NCBI RefSeq assembly: GCF_001006785.1 | Contig: NZ_CDHO01000001.1 | Coordinates: forward strand, 434,001 to 498,000 | Length of the DNA stretch: 64,000 nucleotides | Direction of reading: 5' to 3' | Source: Hyphomicrobium_B sp001006785 | GTDB lineage: Bacteria > Pseudomonadota > Alphaproteobacteria > Rhizobiales > Hyphomicrobiaceae | Part shown: piece by piece, positions 9,386 through 18,048 of the stretch | How positions within the stretch are numbered: the first letter of the stretch is position 1 | How the letters are laid out: each line of letters starts with the position of its first letter | The notes under the pieces: generated by a model | Seen by the model: only the letters and a program-made list of their open reading frames with translations | What the model was told of the DNA's origin: nothing | Databases searched by the model: none | Made by a program: the position numbers and the translations under genes

Positions 9386-10417
9386 ATGGCTATGACTGAC
9401 CGAACACACGACAAATCGACATCCGACATCCTTTCCGAAGGAGGTCGCCAGTCCAGCGTTTCCACCTGGCTGAACATTCTCCGCGCGAAGCTCGGTTTCG
9501 CCGTTCCGCAGAGCGTCCGTGATGCGCTCGAAGGGGCGCTCAAAACCGATGCGTCGACGAGTTTCACCGACACCGAACGCAAGATGCTGGAACGCCTGCT
9601 GCGTTTCGGGTCGAGCCGCGTCGTCGAGCTGATGGTGCCGCGGGCCGAGATCACGGCGCTCGATGAAAACGAGTCGATCGCCGAACTCCTCGAAACGTTC
9701 GAGGAAGCGGGCGTCTCGCGCATTCCGCTATTCCGCGAAACGCTCGATGATCCGCGCGGCATGATCCACATTAAGGATCTGTTCCGGTGGTTCATGGCGG
9801 AAGCCTCGGGCCGTCCGGTGCGGTCGGGCAAGATCGAGGGCGGGGAGGATGCTCCGGTTGCGGGCAAAATTGTACTGCAGAACATCGATCTCAACCGGCC
9901 GATCACCACTGTGAAAATCCGCCGTCAGATCCTCTATGTGCCGCCGTCCATGCCCGCCGTAGACCTGCTGATCCGCATGCAGTCGACGCGCATTCACATG
10001 GCGCTGGTCGTCGACGAGTACGGCGGGACGGACGGACTAGTCACGATCGAAGACCTCGTCGAGCAGGTCGTCGGAAACATCGAGGACGAACACGACGACG
10101 ATGAGGAAATCAACATCGTGTCCGATCCGAAGCTCGGCGTCGTGGCCGCGGGACGCACGGAGATCGAGGAACTCGAAAAGCATCTCAAGCTGAAGCTGAC
10201 GCCGGAAGATGAGGAAAGCGACGTCGATACGCTCGGCGGCCTGATCTTCTCGATGCTCGGCCGTGTTCCGGCGCGCGGCGAGCTGATCCATCATCCGTCG
10301 GGCATCGAGTTCGAGATTCTCGATGCCGATCCGCGGCGCGTGAAGAAAGTCAAAATTCATCCGGCGCGCGCGCTGCCGCAAAGCACGAAGGCATCAGCCG
10401 AAGCGCCGAAGGCGTGA
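9386..10417 (+). CDS. CBS-domain CorC/HlyC-family protein (cytosolic type)
   Basis: The 343-residue protein has a CBS domain pair (starting around VVELMVPRAEITALDENESI) and a C-terminal CorC_HlyC domain (ending in RVPARGELIHHPSGIEFEILDADPRRVKKV). There is no N-terminal DUF21 membrane domain, so this is the soluble CorC type rather than the CNNM-like membrane type. CorC of enterobacteria has been linked to cobalt and magnesium efflux, but the biochemical role of the soluble form is unsettled. It lies between ybeY and lnt as in many proteobacteria; its stop overlaps the lnt start. Confidence 0.92.
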   Translation: MAMTDRTHDKSTSDILSEGGRQSSVSTWLNILRAKLGFAVPQSVRDALEGALKTDASTSFTDTERKMLERLLRFGSSRVVELMVPRAEITALDENESIAELLETFEEAGVSRIPLFRETLDDPRGMIHIKDLFRWFMAEASGRPVRSGKIEGGEDAPVAGKIVLQNIDLNRPITTVKIRRQILYVPPSMPAVDLLIRMQSTRIHMALVVDEYGGTDGLVTIEDLVEQVVGNIEDEHDDDEEINIVSDPKLGVVAAGRTEIEELEKHLKLKLTPEDEESDVDTLGGLIFSMLGRVPARGELIHHPSGIEFEILDADPRRVKKVKIHPARALPQSTKASAEAPKA

Positions 10418-12060
10418 TGGAGGCGCCGAGCCAGACAATGCGTGCAGCGTCGCCGATGCCGGCGCTGGCAGCTGTACGCGCGCGCGTGATGGGGCTCAGC
10501 GGCTGGAAGCGCGCGGCGGTGGCGATCGCGGCGGGCGGGCTTTCTGCATTGGCGTTCGCGCCGATCTTCGCCTTTCCGGTGCTATTCCTGACGCTCCCGG
10601 TATTCGTCTGGCTGATCGACGCAAGCCCCGGATGGCGGCGCGCCGCAAGCGCCGGATGGCTGTTCGGCTTCGGCTATTTCTTCTGCAATCTGTTTTGGGT
10701 CGGGGAAGCGTTTCTCGTCGAAGCGGATAAGTTCGCGTGGCTGCTGCCGTTCGCGGTGACGCTGCTGCCCGCTGGCCTCGCGCTATTCTGGGCCGCGGCG
10801 GCGGCGCTGGCGCGTAGGTTCTGGCTGCCGGGTCTGGCGCGGGTTTTCGTGTTCGCAGTTGCGCTCGGCGTCGTCGAATGGCTGCGCGGACATGTTCTGA
10901 CGGGGTTTCCGTGGAACGTGCTCGGTTATTCGCTGACGTATCCGCTGCCGCTGATGCAAAGCGCGGCGCTGTTCGGAGCCTATGGTCTGACCGCGATCGC
11001 GGCTTTCGTTTTTCCGGCGCCTTTGGTGATGATGGCGGACAGGGACGAGCGATTGCGTTTCGGGGACGTTGCACGCGCGATCGCCGTGGGTGTTGCTCCG
11101 ATCGCGGCCCTTTGCCTGTATGGCGCCTGGCGGCTTTCAGCGCCGGAAGCCTTCGTGCCCGACGTCAAGCTGCGCATCGTTCAACCGAGCGTGCCACAGC
11201 GCGAGAAATGGATGGCGGAGTACCAGCGCCGGATCTTCAACGATCACATCGCGCTGTCGCTCGCCAACCCGAAGGGCGAAACGGATTCGCTCGCCGGGAT
11301 CACGCATCTCGTATGGCCGGAAGCGGCGATGCCGTTCTTTCCGCTGGAGACGCCGACCGCGCTCGACATGCTTGCGGCGATGCTACCGCAGGGCACGACG
11401 CTGATCACGGGCGGGATCCGGCACGATCCGCCGCTTGGGCCCGACCGGCGGCTGCTTCCCGGCACGCGCGTTCTGAACAGCATTCTCGTATTCAACGACG
11501 CGGCGAAGGTCGATGCCATCTACGACAAGATCAAGCTCGTGCCGTTCGGCGAATATGTGCCACTGGAATCGGCGCTGTCGCATATCGGCATCGAGAAGCT
11601 GACGCATGGGCGCGGTGCGTTTGGCGAGGGCGTTACGCCGCGGCCGCTGATGACCATTCCCGGGCTGCCGCCGGCGCTGGGGCTCGTCTGCTATGAAGCA
11701 TTGTTCGGCGGCGAAGTCGTACAGGGTGCGGCACGTCCGGGAGTGCTCCTCAACGTCACGAATGACGGCTGGTTCGGGCAGTCGACCGGGCCTTACCAGC
11801 ACTTCCACCAATCCCGCATCCGCGCGGTGGAAGAAGGCGTTCCGCTCATCCGCGCCGCCAATAACGGGATTTCGGCTGTCGTCGATCCCTACGGCCGGGC
11901 GCTGCAAACGCTCGGTCTCGACGTCCGTGGCGTCATCGATAGCGGCCTTCCTCAGGCGTTGACGCCGCCGGTCTACGCCAGGGCGGGAGACTGGATGCTG
12001 GCGCTTGTTCTTGCGGCATTTTCGATGATGGCGGCCATTTCCGCGAAATTACGCCGTTAA
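10414..12060 (+). CDS. lnt: Apolipoprotein N-acyltransferase
   Basis: Lnt adds the third acyl chain to the N-terminal Cys of lipoproteins at the periplasmic face of the inner membrane. The 548-residue protein has about six to seven hydrophobic N-terminal segments (to about residue 235) and a CN_hydrolase domain. The expected Glu-Lys-Cys triad can be read: VWPEAAMPFF, YDKIKLVPFGEYVP and LVCYEALF. The GTG at 10414 overlaps the corC stop; the ATG at 10417 is the alternative start. In Sinorhizobium this gene is known as actA, required for acid tolerance, and is followed as here by an XRE regulator (phrR) and metK. Confidence 0.96.
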   Translation: MMEAPSQTMRAASPMPALAAVRARVMGLSGWKRAAVAIAAGGLSALAFAPIFAFPVLFLTLPVFVWLIDASPGWRRAASAGWLFGFGYFFCNLFWVGEAFLVEADKFAWLLPFAVTLLPAGLALFWAAAAALARRFWLPGLARVFVFAVALGVVEWLRGHVLTGFPWNVLGYSLTYPLPLMQSAALFGAYGLTAIAAFVFPAPLVMMADRDERLRFGDVARAIAVGVAPIAALCLYGAWRLSAPEAFVPDVKLRIVQPSVPQREKWMAEYQRRIFNDHIALSLANPKGETDSLAGITHLVWPEAAMPFFPLETPTALDMLAAMLPQGTTLITGGIRHDPPLGPDRRLLPGTRVLNSILVFNDAAKVDAIYDKIKLVPFGEYVPLESALSHIGIEKLTHGRGAFGEGVTPRPLMTIPGLPPALGLVCYEALFGGEVVQGAARPGVLLNVTNDGWFGQSTGPYQHFHQSRIRAVEEGVPLIRAANNGISAVVDPYGRALQTLGLDVRGVIDSGLPQALTPPVYARAGDWMLALVLAAFSMMAAISAKLRR

Positions 12061-12101
12061 TCAAGGATTTGCGGGCAACTTGTCACGGCATCGCTCGGCG
12101 A

Positions 12102-12130
12102 TTGACCTTGGTCATGCGTACACCTAGGAA
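12102..12130 (+). promoter_or_regulatory. Candidate promoter and palindrome before the XRE regulator
   Basis: TTGACC (12102-12107) and TAGGAA (12125-12130) are spaced by 17 bases and resemble a sigma-70 promoter with a weak -10. The -35 region overlaps an inverted repeat with arms TGACC and GGTCA separated by TT (12103-12114), a plausible operator for autoregulation by the XRE protein encoded 42 bases further on. This is inferred from position and symmetry only. Confidence 0.35.
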
Positions 12131-12171
12131 GTGTGCAAGCTATCTTGGGTTTTACTGTTGGCTGTAGAGCG

Positions 12172-12636
12172 ATGGCGGACGACATTTTGATCGTAGAAGA
12201 ATCGAGCGAGGAAGTTGCACGCGGATCGCGCCGTGCTAACCCTATGGACGTCCACGTTGGCTCGCGCGTCCGGCTGCGCCGCATGTTGCTTGGCATGAGC
12301 CAGGAAAAGCTCGGCGAGCACCTGGGTCTCACATTCCAGCAGGTTCAGAAATACGAGAAGGGCGTGAATCGCATCGGCGCCAGCCGTCTTTTCGACCTGG
12401 CGAAGGTGCTCGGCGTGCCCGTGCAATTTTTCTATGACGAAGCGCCGTCGGGTGTGCAGACGACGGGCAATGTGATTGCGGGTTTCGCGGAGCAGCCCGG
12501 CGAAAGCTACGTCGTCGATTTCCTCGGGACGCGCGAAGGCCTGGAACTGAACAAAGCTTTTGCGCGGATTTCCGATCCGAAGGTTCGCCGCTCGATCGTC
12601 GATCTCGTGCGCTCGCTCGCGGGCGAGGAGAGCTGA
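12172..12636 (+). CDS. XRE-family transcriptional regulator (PraR/PhrR-like)
   Basis: The product of about 154 residues has an XRE helix-turn-helix (VGSRVRLRRMLLGMSQEKLG, then LTFQQVQKYEKGVNRIGASR) followed by a short C-terminal region unlike any catalytic domain. This sequence type and its place between lnt and metK match PhrR/PraR of rhizobia, reported as pH-inducible and as controlling biofilm and quorum-sensing genes. The ATG at 12172 gives MADDILIVEESSEEV; a GTG at 12133 would add 13 residues without family support. It is probably transcribed from its own promoter upstream. Confidence 0.85.
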   Translation: MADDILIVEESSEEVARGSRRANPMDVHVGSRVRLRRMLLGMSQEKLGEHLGLTFQQVQKYEKGVNRIGASRLFDLAKVLGVPVQFFYDEAPSGVQTTGNVIAGFAEQPGESYVVDFLGTREGLELNKAFARISDPKVRRSIVDLVRSLAGEES

Positions 12637-12836
12637 GCAAGCTGCGCCTCCGCTATTCTGACGCGGCTTGCGAATTTCGCGAATAACATTCGGTCGTGGA
12701 TCGGGCGAACGGCTTCGTGTCCGTGAACTTGACCGCGAAAGCCGGGACTGCGACAAACCGGCGCTTTTCCGAAGGTCGGCACCTGCTACATCGGCTCTGC
12801 CTTCCGTTAGGCACATCGGAAGCAAGTTCCTTCAAC
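12637..12836 (+). other. metK leader region with a start-proximal hairpin
   Basis: These 200 bases hold no convincing gene. A 6-bp stem CTTCCG / CGGAAG (12801-12806 and 12817-12822) with a 10-base loop ends 14 bases before the metK start, and no good ribosome binding site is visible. This could affect metK translation. I could not match it to the SAM-II or SAM/SAH riboswitch consensus, so no riboswitch is called. Confidence 0.3.
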
Positions 12837-14054
12837 ATGGGGGCCAAAGTGGCGCGAAAGTCTTTCCTCTTCACAAGCGAGTCCGTTTCCGAGGGCCACC
12901 CGGACAAAGTCTGCGACCGTATCTCGGATGAAGTCGTCGACGCGTTCTATCGCGAAGGCCAGAAAGAAGGCCTCGATCCGTGGAGCATCCGCGCCGCCTG
13001 CGAGACGCTGGCGACGACCAATCGCGTCATCATCGCTGGTGAATCGCGCGGCCCGCGCGACGTGACGGTTGCGGCGATCGAAGCGATCACGCGCAATGCC
13101 ATCAAGGACATCGGCTACGAGCAGGACGGCTTCCATTGGGCGAACTGCAATATTGAAGTCCTGCTGCATTCGCAGTCGTCCGACATTGCACAGGGCGTCG
13201 ATGCCAAGCAGCCGACGAACCAGGAAGAAGGCGCGGGCGATCAGGGCATCATGTTCGGCTATGCCTGCAACGAGACGCCGGAGCTGATGCCGGCGCCGAT
13301 CTATTACGCGCACAAAATTCTTTTCGATCTCGCGGCCGCGCGGAAGGGCAAAGTCGGCGATGCCGCGAAGCTCGGTCCGGATTCGAAGAGCCAGGTGACG
13401 GTGCGTTACGAAGACGGCAAGCCGGTCGGCGTGACGCAGATCGTCGTCTCGCACCAGCATATCGACGAAGAGCTCAGCTCGCGTCAGGTGCGCGAGATTG
13501 TCGAGCCCTACGTTCACAAGGCGCTGCCTGAGGGCTGGATCGGCAAGGATACGATCTGGCACATCAACCCGACGGGCAAGTTTTTCATTGGTGGTCCGGA
13601 CGGCGACACCGGTCTCACGGGGCGCAAGATCATCGTCGATACGTACGGCGGTGCGGCTCCGCACGGCGGCGGCGCGTTCTCCGGCAAGGACCCGACGAAG
13701 GTCGACCGTTCGGCGGCATACGCTGCGCGCTATCTCGCGAAGAACGTCGTTGCGTCGGGTATCGCGGATCGCTGCACGATCCAGCTCGCCTACGCGATCG
13801 GCGTTGCGAAGCCGCTGTCGATCTACGTCGATACGCACGGCACCGGCAAAGTCGACGAAGCTGCGATCGAAGCGGCTCTCGGCACCGTCATGGATCTGAC
13901 GCCGCGGGGAATTCGCGCGCATCTCGATCTCAACAAGCCGATTTATGCGCGGACGTCGGCCTACGGTCACTTCGGACGTCCGGCTGACAAGGACGGCGGC
14001 TTCTCGTGGGAGCGCACCGACCTCGCGCCGAAGATCGCCAAGGCCGTCGGCTAA
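12837..14054 (+). CDS. metK: S-adenosylmethionine synthase
   Basis: MetK makes S-adenosylmethionine from methionine and ATP in the cytoplasm. The N-terminal motif FTSESVSEGHPDKVCDRISD contains the ATP-site His and Asp, and GGGAFSGKDPTKVDRSAAY (near residue 280) is the second family signature. From the ATG at 12837 the protein has 405 residues, slightly longer than enterobacterial MetK, as in other alphaproteobacteria. A GTG at 12849 (MARKSFLFTSE) is a credible alternative start. An upstream extension of 47 residues in the open frame lacks family similarity and is rejected. A clear terminator follows. Confidence 0.96.
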   Translation: MGAKVARKSFLFTSESVSEGHPDKVCDRISDEVVDAFYREGQKEGLDPWSIRAACETLATTNRVIIAGESRGPRDVTVAAIEAITRNAIKDIGYEQDGFHWANCNIEVLLHSQSSDIAQGVDAKQPTNQEEGAGDQGIMFGYACNETPELMPAPIYYAHKILFDLAAARKGKVGDAAKLGPDSKSQVTVRYEDGKPVGVTQIVVSHQHIDEELSSRQVREIVEPYVHKALPEGWIGKDTIWHINPTGKFFIGGPDGDTGLTGRKIIVDTYGGAAPHGGGAFSGKDPTKVDRSAAYAARYLAKNVVASGIADRCTIQLAYAIGVAKPLSIYVDTHGTGKVDEAAIEAALGTVMDLTPRGIRAHLDLNKPIYARTSAYGHFGRPADKDGGFSWERTDLAPKIAKAVG

Positions 14055-14080
14055 GGACATCGGTAAGTTCGTTTAACGGA

Positions 14081-14107
14081 AACGGCTGCGAAAGCGGCCG
14101 TTTTTCT
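14081..14107 (+). terminator. Rho-independent terminator after metK
   Basis: A 9-bp stem (14081-14089 with 14094-14102, one G-T pair) closes a GAAA tetraloop and runs into a TTTTT tract at 14101-14105, 26 bases after the metK stop. Confidence 0.8.
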
Positions 14108-14138
14108 TGGCTCTTAGACGATCTACGGACCTCGCTCC

Positions 14139-14214
14139 ATGGCCGGGCTTGACCTAGAGCCAAGGCGATAACGTTCATAACTTAGCCCTGGATGGCCGCC
14201 TCATGGGCGGCCAT
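14139..14214. repeat. Palindromic intergenic repeat, copy A
   Basis: The element begins ATGGCCGGGCTTGACC and ends in a perfect 9-bp hairpin ATGGCCGCC / GGCGGCCAT with a TCATG loop (14192-14214). A second copy at 26594-26676 has the same order and differs by one base across the last 28. Such GATGGCCGGG palindromes are common intergenic repeats in Hyphomicrobiales. The hairpin contains the most upstream ATG of trmB, which argues against that start. Confidence 0.75.
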
Positions 14215-14226
14215 GACGTGGGTGGA

Positions 14227-14922
14227 ATGGTGACGCAGGTCGTGACTGGCGACGTTGACGAAAACGACGATCACGAGCGTGAGCTTCGATCCTACGGGCG
14301 GCGCCGGGGGCGGAAGCCGAGCGCGCGTCAGGCCGCGCTGTTGCGTGACGTGCTTCCCCGCGTCGCCGTCGATCCGCAGTCATTGCCCGAGGCGGTTCAG
14401 ACTTGGCTCGAGATCGGCTTCGGCGGCGGCGAGCATTTGCTGGAGCAGGCACGGCGCAATCCGCAGGCCCTGCTCATCGGCTGCGAGCCGTATGAGGATG
14501 GCGTCATCAAGGTGCTGACGGCCATCGAGGACGACGGCCGCAAGAACATCCGCGTTCACATGGGCGATGTGCGCGACGTGCTGCGTCAACTGGCGCCAAG
14601 CTCTCTCGATCGTGCGTTCGTTCTGTTTCCGGACCCCTGGCCGAAGCGGAAGCACCGAAAGCGGCGCCTGGTTAATTCTTCGTTGCTCGACCTGCTGGCG
14701 CGGGTGCTGAAGCCCAATGCCGAGCTTCGGATCGCGACGGATATCGGCGACTACGCGCGGACGATGCTCGAGGCTTTCCAGCTTGAACCGCGCTTTATTT
14801 GGCAGGCTGAAGGGCCGGACGATTGGCGCGTGCAACCCGCCGACTGGGTCGAAACCAAATATGAATCCAAGGCCGCCGAAGCCGGGCGGCGACGCTATTA
14901 TTTCCGCTTTTTGAGGGCCTGA
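14227..14922 (+). CDS. trmB: tRNA (guanine-N7)-methyltransferase
   Basis: TrmB methylates G46 of tRNAs using SAM. The protein of about 231 residues shows the SAM motif LEIGFGGGEHLLEQA and the catalytic-region signature FPDPWPKRKHRKRRL, followed by ATDIGDYARTML and WVETKYESKA, all diagnostic. An in-frame ATG at 14203 lies inside the loop of the intergenic repeat hairpin, so I prefer the ATG at 14227; a GTG at 14218 is also possible. It sits between the metK terminator and rimP and may have its own promoter. Confidence 0.94.
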   Translation: MVTQVVTGDVDENDDHERELRSYGRRRGRKPSARQAALLRDVLPRVAVDPQSLPEAVQTWLEIGFGGGEHLLEQARRNPQALLIGCEPYEDGVIKVLTAIEDDGRKNIRVHMGDVRDVLRQLAPSSLDRAFVLFPDPWPKRKHRKRRLVNSSLLDLLARVLKPNAELRIATDIGDYARTMLEAFQLEPRFIWQAEGPDDWRVQPADWVETKYESKAAEAGRRRYYFRFLRA

Positions 14923-15046
14923 GGGCGTTCGAGCCTTGCGTGTTGGCTCGACTTCGCCTATCTAGCAGTCATTCCAATAACTCGATGATCAAATTGAGAG
15001 TGGACCTCCGGGCCCGCTCCAAACGGACTTTAGCTCAGGACCGCCA

Positions 15047-15688
15047 TTGCAAGACCCGATCGCCAGCAACGCACCGCTTGAAGACAGCGGCCCCGACACG
15101 CGCCGTTTTCTGCGCGAAACGGGCGTTGCAGCCGAGGTCGCCGCGATCGTCGAACCTGTGCTCGAAGATCTGGGCTTCCGCCTGGTGCGCGTGAAAGTGC
15201 AAGGCGGCGGCGCGACGGCCGACAGAATCGTGCAGCTGATGGCGGAGCGCCCCGACGGTTCGATTACCATCGACGACTGTGAGATGATCTCGAAGCAGGT
15301 TTCGCCGGTACTCGATGTCGCCGATCCCGTCTCGGGTGCCTATCGCCTGGAAGTCTCGTCGCCCGGTATCGACCGTCCGCTCGTTCGGCCAAGCGATTTC
15401 GAAGACTGGTCCGGTCACGAAGCCAAGATCGAATTGACCGAGGCTGTTGGCGGACGCAGGAAATTCAAAGGTATGCTCGAAGGCTTCGAGGATGGCGAAG
15501 TTCGCATCGAAGCCGATACGGGCGAGCACGGCATCCAGCATCTCGGGCTGCCGGTGCATTTGATCTCGGATGCGCGGCTGGTGCTGACGGATGAACTCAT
15601 CCGCGAAGCTCTCGCCCGCGCCAAGAAACGACACTCTGACCGGCCCGGCGACGGCGCCGAACTCGACGAAGACGATCTGGAGGATTGA
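15047..15688 (+). CDS. rimP: Ribosome maturation factor RimP
   Basis: RimP assists assembly of the 30S subunit. The 213-residue protein shows the N-terminal RimP domain with VEPVLEDLGFRLVRVKVQGGG and the signature DCEMISKQVSPVLDVADPV, then YRLEVSSPGIDRPLVRPSDF, and the C-terminal SH3-like domain. It ends in an acidic tail (DGAELDEDDLED). The start is a TTG at 15047 giving MQDPIASNAP. rimP opens the nusA-infB operon here as in most bacteria, with nusA starting four bases after its stop. Confidence 0.94.
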   Translation: MQDPIASNAPLEDSGPDTRRFLRETGVAAEVAAIVEPVLEDLGFRLVRVKVQGGGATADRIVQLMAERPDGSITIDDCEMISKQVSPVLDVADPVSGAYRLEVSSPGIDRPLVRPSDFEDWSGHEAKIELTEAVGGRRKFKGMLEGFEDGEVRIEADTGEHGIQHLGLPVHLISDARLVLTDELIREALARAKKRHSDRPGDGAELDEDDLED

Positions 15689-15692
15689 TCCC

Positions 15693-17324
15693 ATGGCCAT
15701 GGCAGGCATCAGCGCCAACCGGCTTGAGCTTTTGCAAATTGCCGACGCTGTCGCGCGCGAGAAGACGATCGACAAGAAGATCGTCATCGAGGCGATGGAA
15801 GATGCCATCCAGAAAGCCGCCAAGTCGCGCTATGGCGCGGAGAACGACATCCGCTGCGAGATTGATCCGAAGACGGGCGAAGCGAAGCTGACGCGCGTGC
15901 TCGCCGTTGTCGAAGCCGTCGAGAACGATGCGACGCAGATCACGGTCGAAGACGCGAAGAAGCGCAACCCGGAAGCCAAAGCCGGCGACATGATCGCCGA
16001 GACGCTGCCACCGCTGGAGTTCGGCCGCGTCGCCGCGCAGAACGCCAAGCAGGTCATCGTGCAGAAGGTGCGCGAGGCCGAGCGTGACCGGCAGTTCGCC
16101 GAGTACAAGGATCGCGTCGGCGACACGACGAACGGCACTGTCAAACGCGTCGAATACGGCAACGTCATCGTCGATCTTGGTCGCGCCGAAGGCATCATCC
16201 GCCGCGATGAAATGATCCCGCGCGAGAACGTTCGCCTCGGCGATCGCATCCGTGCTTTCATCTATGACGTGCGTCGCGAGCAGCGCGGCCCGCAGATTTT
16301 TCTGACGCGTGCGCGTCCGGAGTTCATGTCGTCGCTGTTCCGCGCTGAAGTGCCGGAAATTTACGACGGTGTCGTCGAGATCAAGTCGGTCGCACGCGAT
16401 CCGGGCAGCCGCGCGAAAATCGCGGTGATCTCGAAGGATTCATCGATCGATCCGGTCGGCGCCTGCGTCGGTATGCGCGGTGCGCGCGTGCAGGCGGTCG
16501 TCAACGAGCTGCAGGGCGAGAAGGTCGACATCATCCAGTGGAACCCGGATGCGGCGAGCTTCATCGTCAACGCGCTGGCGCCTGCTGAAGTCACCAAGGT
16601 CGTCCTCGACGAAGATTCCAACCGCATCGAGGTCGTCGTTCCGGAAGCGCAGCTGTCGCTTGCGATCGGCCGTCGTGGTCAGAACGTGCGGCTCGCGTCG
16701 CAGCTCACGGGCTGGGACATCGACATCCTGACGGAACAGGAAGAGAGCGAGCGGCGTCAGAAGGAATTCGCGGAACGCACGCAGCTCCTTATGGATGCGC
16801 TCGACGTCGACGAAGTCATCGCGCAGCTTCTGGTAACGGAAGGCTTCGCGAGCGTCGAAGAAGTTGCTTATGTCGATATTTCGGAGATCGCCCACATCGA
16901 AGGTTTTGACGAAGGTACGGCGGAGCAGATCCAGATCCGCGCGCGTGAATTCATCGAGCAGCAGGAAGCGGAGCGCGATGCGAAGCGTCGTGAACTCGGC
17001 GTTGCAGACGAGCTTGCGGAAATCCCCGGCATCAACACCGCGATGATGGTGGCACTCGGCGAGAACGGCATCAAGACCGTCGAAGATTTCGCGGACTGCG
17101 CAACCGACGAACTCGTCGGCTGGACGGATCGCAAAAAGGACAAGGACACCGAGCCCGTCAAGCACAAGGGCTTCCTCGATGGCTTCGAGCTGTCGCGAAC
17201 CGATGTCGAGAACATGATCATGGCGGCGCGCGTTCATGCCGGCTGGATCAAGGCGGAAGACCTGCAGAAGCCTGCGGAAGGCGAACCTGAAGCCGCGTCG
17301 GAAGACGCCGGCTCTCAGGGCTAA
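15693..17324 (+). CDS. nusA: Transcription elongation/antitermination factor NusA
   Basis: NusA binds RNA polymerase and controls pausing, termination and antitermination. The 543-residue product has an N-terminal polymerase-binding domain, an S1 domain (VGDTTNGTVKRVEYGNVIVDL), two KH domains (GACVGMRGARVQAVVNELQG and LAIGRRGQNVRLASQLTG), and C-terminal helix-hairpin-helix repeats (IPGINTAMMVALGENGIKTV). The ATG at 15693 has a good GGAGG (15679-15683) before it, which decides the start against an upstream in-frame ATG inside rimP. Confidence 0.97.
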   Translation: MAMAGISANRLELLQIADAVAREKTIDKKIVIEAMEDAIQKAAKSRYGAENDIRCEIDPKTGEAKLTRVLAVVEAVENDATQITVEDAKKRNPEAKAGDMIAETLPPLEFGRVAAQNAKQVIVQKVREAERDRQFAEYKDRVGDTTNGTVKRVEYGNVIVDLGRAEGIIRRDEMIPRENVRLGDRIRAFIYDVRREQRGPQIFLTRARPEFMSSLFRAEVPEIYDGVVEIKSVARDPGSRAKIAVISKDSSIDPVGACVGMRGARVQAVVNELQGEKVDIIQWNPDAASFIVNALAPAEVTKVVLDEDSNRIEVVVPEAQLSLAIGRRGQNVRLASQLTGWDIDILTEQEESERRQKEFAERTQLLMDALDVDEVIAQLLVTEGFASVEEVAYVDISEIAHIEGFDEGTAEQIQIRAREFIEQQEAERDAKRRELGVADELAEIPGINTAMMVALGENGIKTVEDFADCATDELVGWTDRKKDKDTEPVKHKGFLDGFELSRTDVENMIMAARVHAGWIKAEDLQKPAEGEPEAASEDAGSQG

Positions 17325-17353
17325 GGGAATGTTCGGAGGAGCAGACAGCGCGC

Positions 17354-18037
17354 GTGATGGTAGAGCGGCAAGACCAGCCAGCGTCGGACCGGGGCGACAA
17401 CGCCTCCGGGTCCGAGCGCATGTGCGCCGTCTCGCGGCAAAGCCTTGATCCGCGCCTTCTGATCCGGTTCGTGCTGTCGCCTGACAGCACCGTCGTCCCC
17501 GATCTCGAACGCCGCCTGCCCGGGCGCGGCGTCTGGGTCGGCTGCGACCGTCGGCTTGTTGAAAAAGCCGTCAAAGCCAATACGTTCGCGAAGAGCCTGA
17601 AGACGCGTGCCGAGGCTTCATCTGACCTCGCCGAGCGTGTCGATGGCCTGATGGTTAAGCGCCTCATGGGCACGCTTTCGCTCGCAAATAAGGCGGGTTT
17701 GGCGGTGTCGGGCTTCGAGAAAGTCTCGGCGGCTTTGGACAAGGGACCTGTGGCTGTGGTGCTGCACGGGGCAGAGGCGTCGCCAGACGGGCGGTCCAAG
17801 ATCGACCGGAAATTTAAGGCTATTCAGGCATCTCGGGGACTTACTGCCGCGATTGTCGATGTTCTGACGATCGATCAAATGAGCTTGGCTATTGGCCGCG
17901 GAAGTGTGGTACATGCTGCCCTCACACCCGGAGGCCTGTCGGATCGGTTTCTCGAGGAAGCGGAACGCCTGACGCGTTACCGGTCCTCGGCGACAGAGGC
18001 CGGCAATGGATTTTCTGAAACGCAAAGCGAAGGCTGA
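17354..18037 (+). CDS. YlxR-type RNA-binding protein with L7Ae-like C-terminus
   Basis: The 227-residue protein joins a YlxR (DUF448) domain to a second domain resembling ribosomal protein L7Ae. The first contains ERMCAVSRQSLDPRLLIRFVL, then PGRGVWVGCDRRLVEKAVK; the second contains GTLSLANKAGLAVSGFEKVSAAL. In Firmicutes these are two separate genes (ylxR, ylxQ) at the same place between nusA and infB; the fused form is normal for Hyphomicrobiales. YlxR/YlxQ functions are still poorly defined but RNA binding is expected. The start is a GTG at 17354 or the adjacent ATG at 17357. Confidence 0.9.
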   Translation: MMVERQDQPASDRGDNASGSERMCAVSRQSLDPRLLIRFVLSPDSTVVPDLERRLPGRGVWVGCDRRLVEKAVKANTFAKSLKTRAEASSDLAERVDGLMVKRLMGTLSLANKAGLAVSGFEKVSAALDKGPVAVVLHGAEASPDGRSKIDRKFKAIQASRGLTAAIVDVLTIDQMSLAIGRGSVVHAALTPGGLSDRFLEEAERLTRYRSSATEAGNGFSETQSEG

Positions 18038-18048
18038 ACGGACAACGC

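Noticed and set aside
12751..12836. SAM-II or SAM/SAH riboswitch before metK
   Set aside because: I looked for their conserved cores and pseudoknot pairing but could not align the sequence; only a simple hairpin is supported.
12807..14060. 417-codon open frame on the - strand opposite metK
   Set aside because: Mirror of the metK codon pattern; no recognisable domain.
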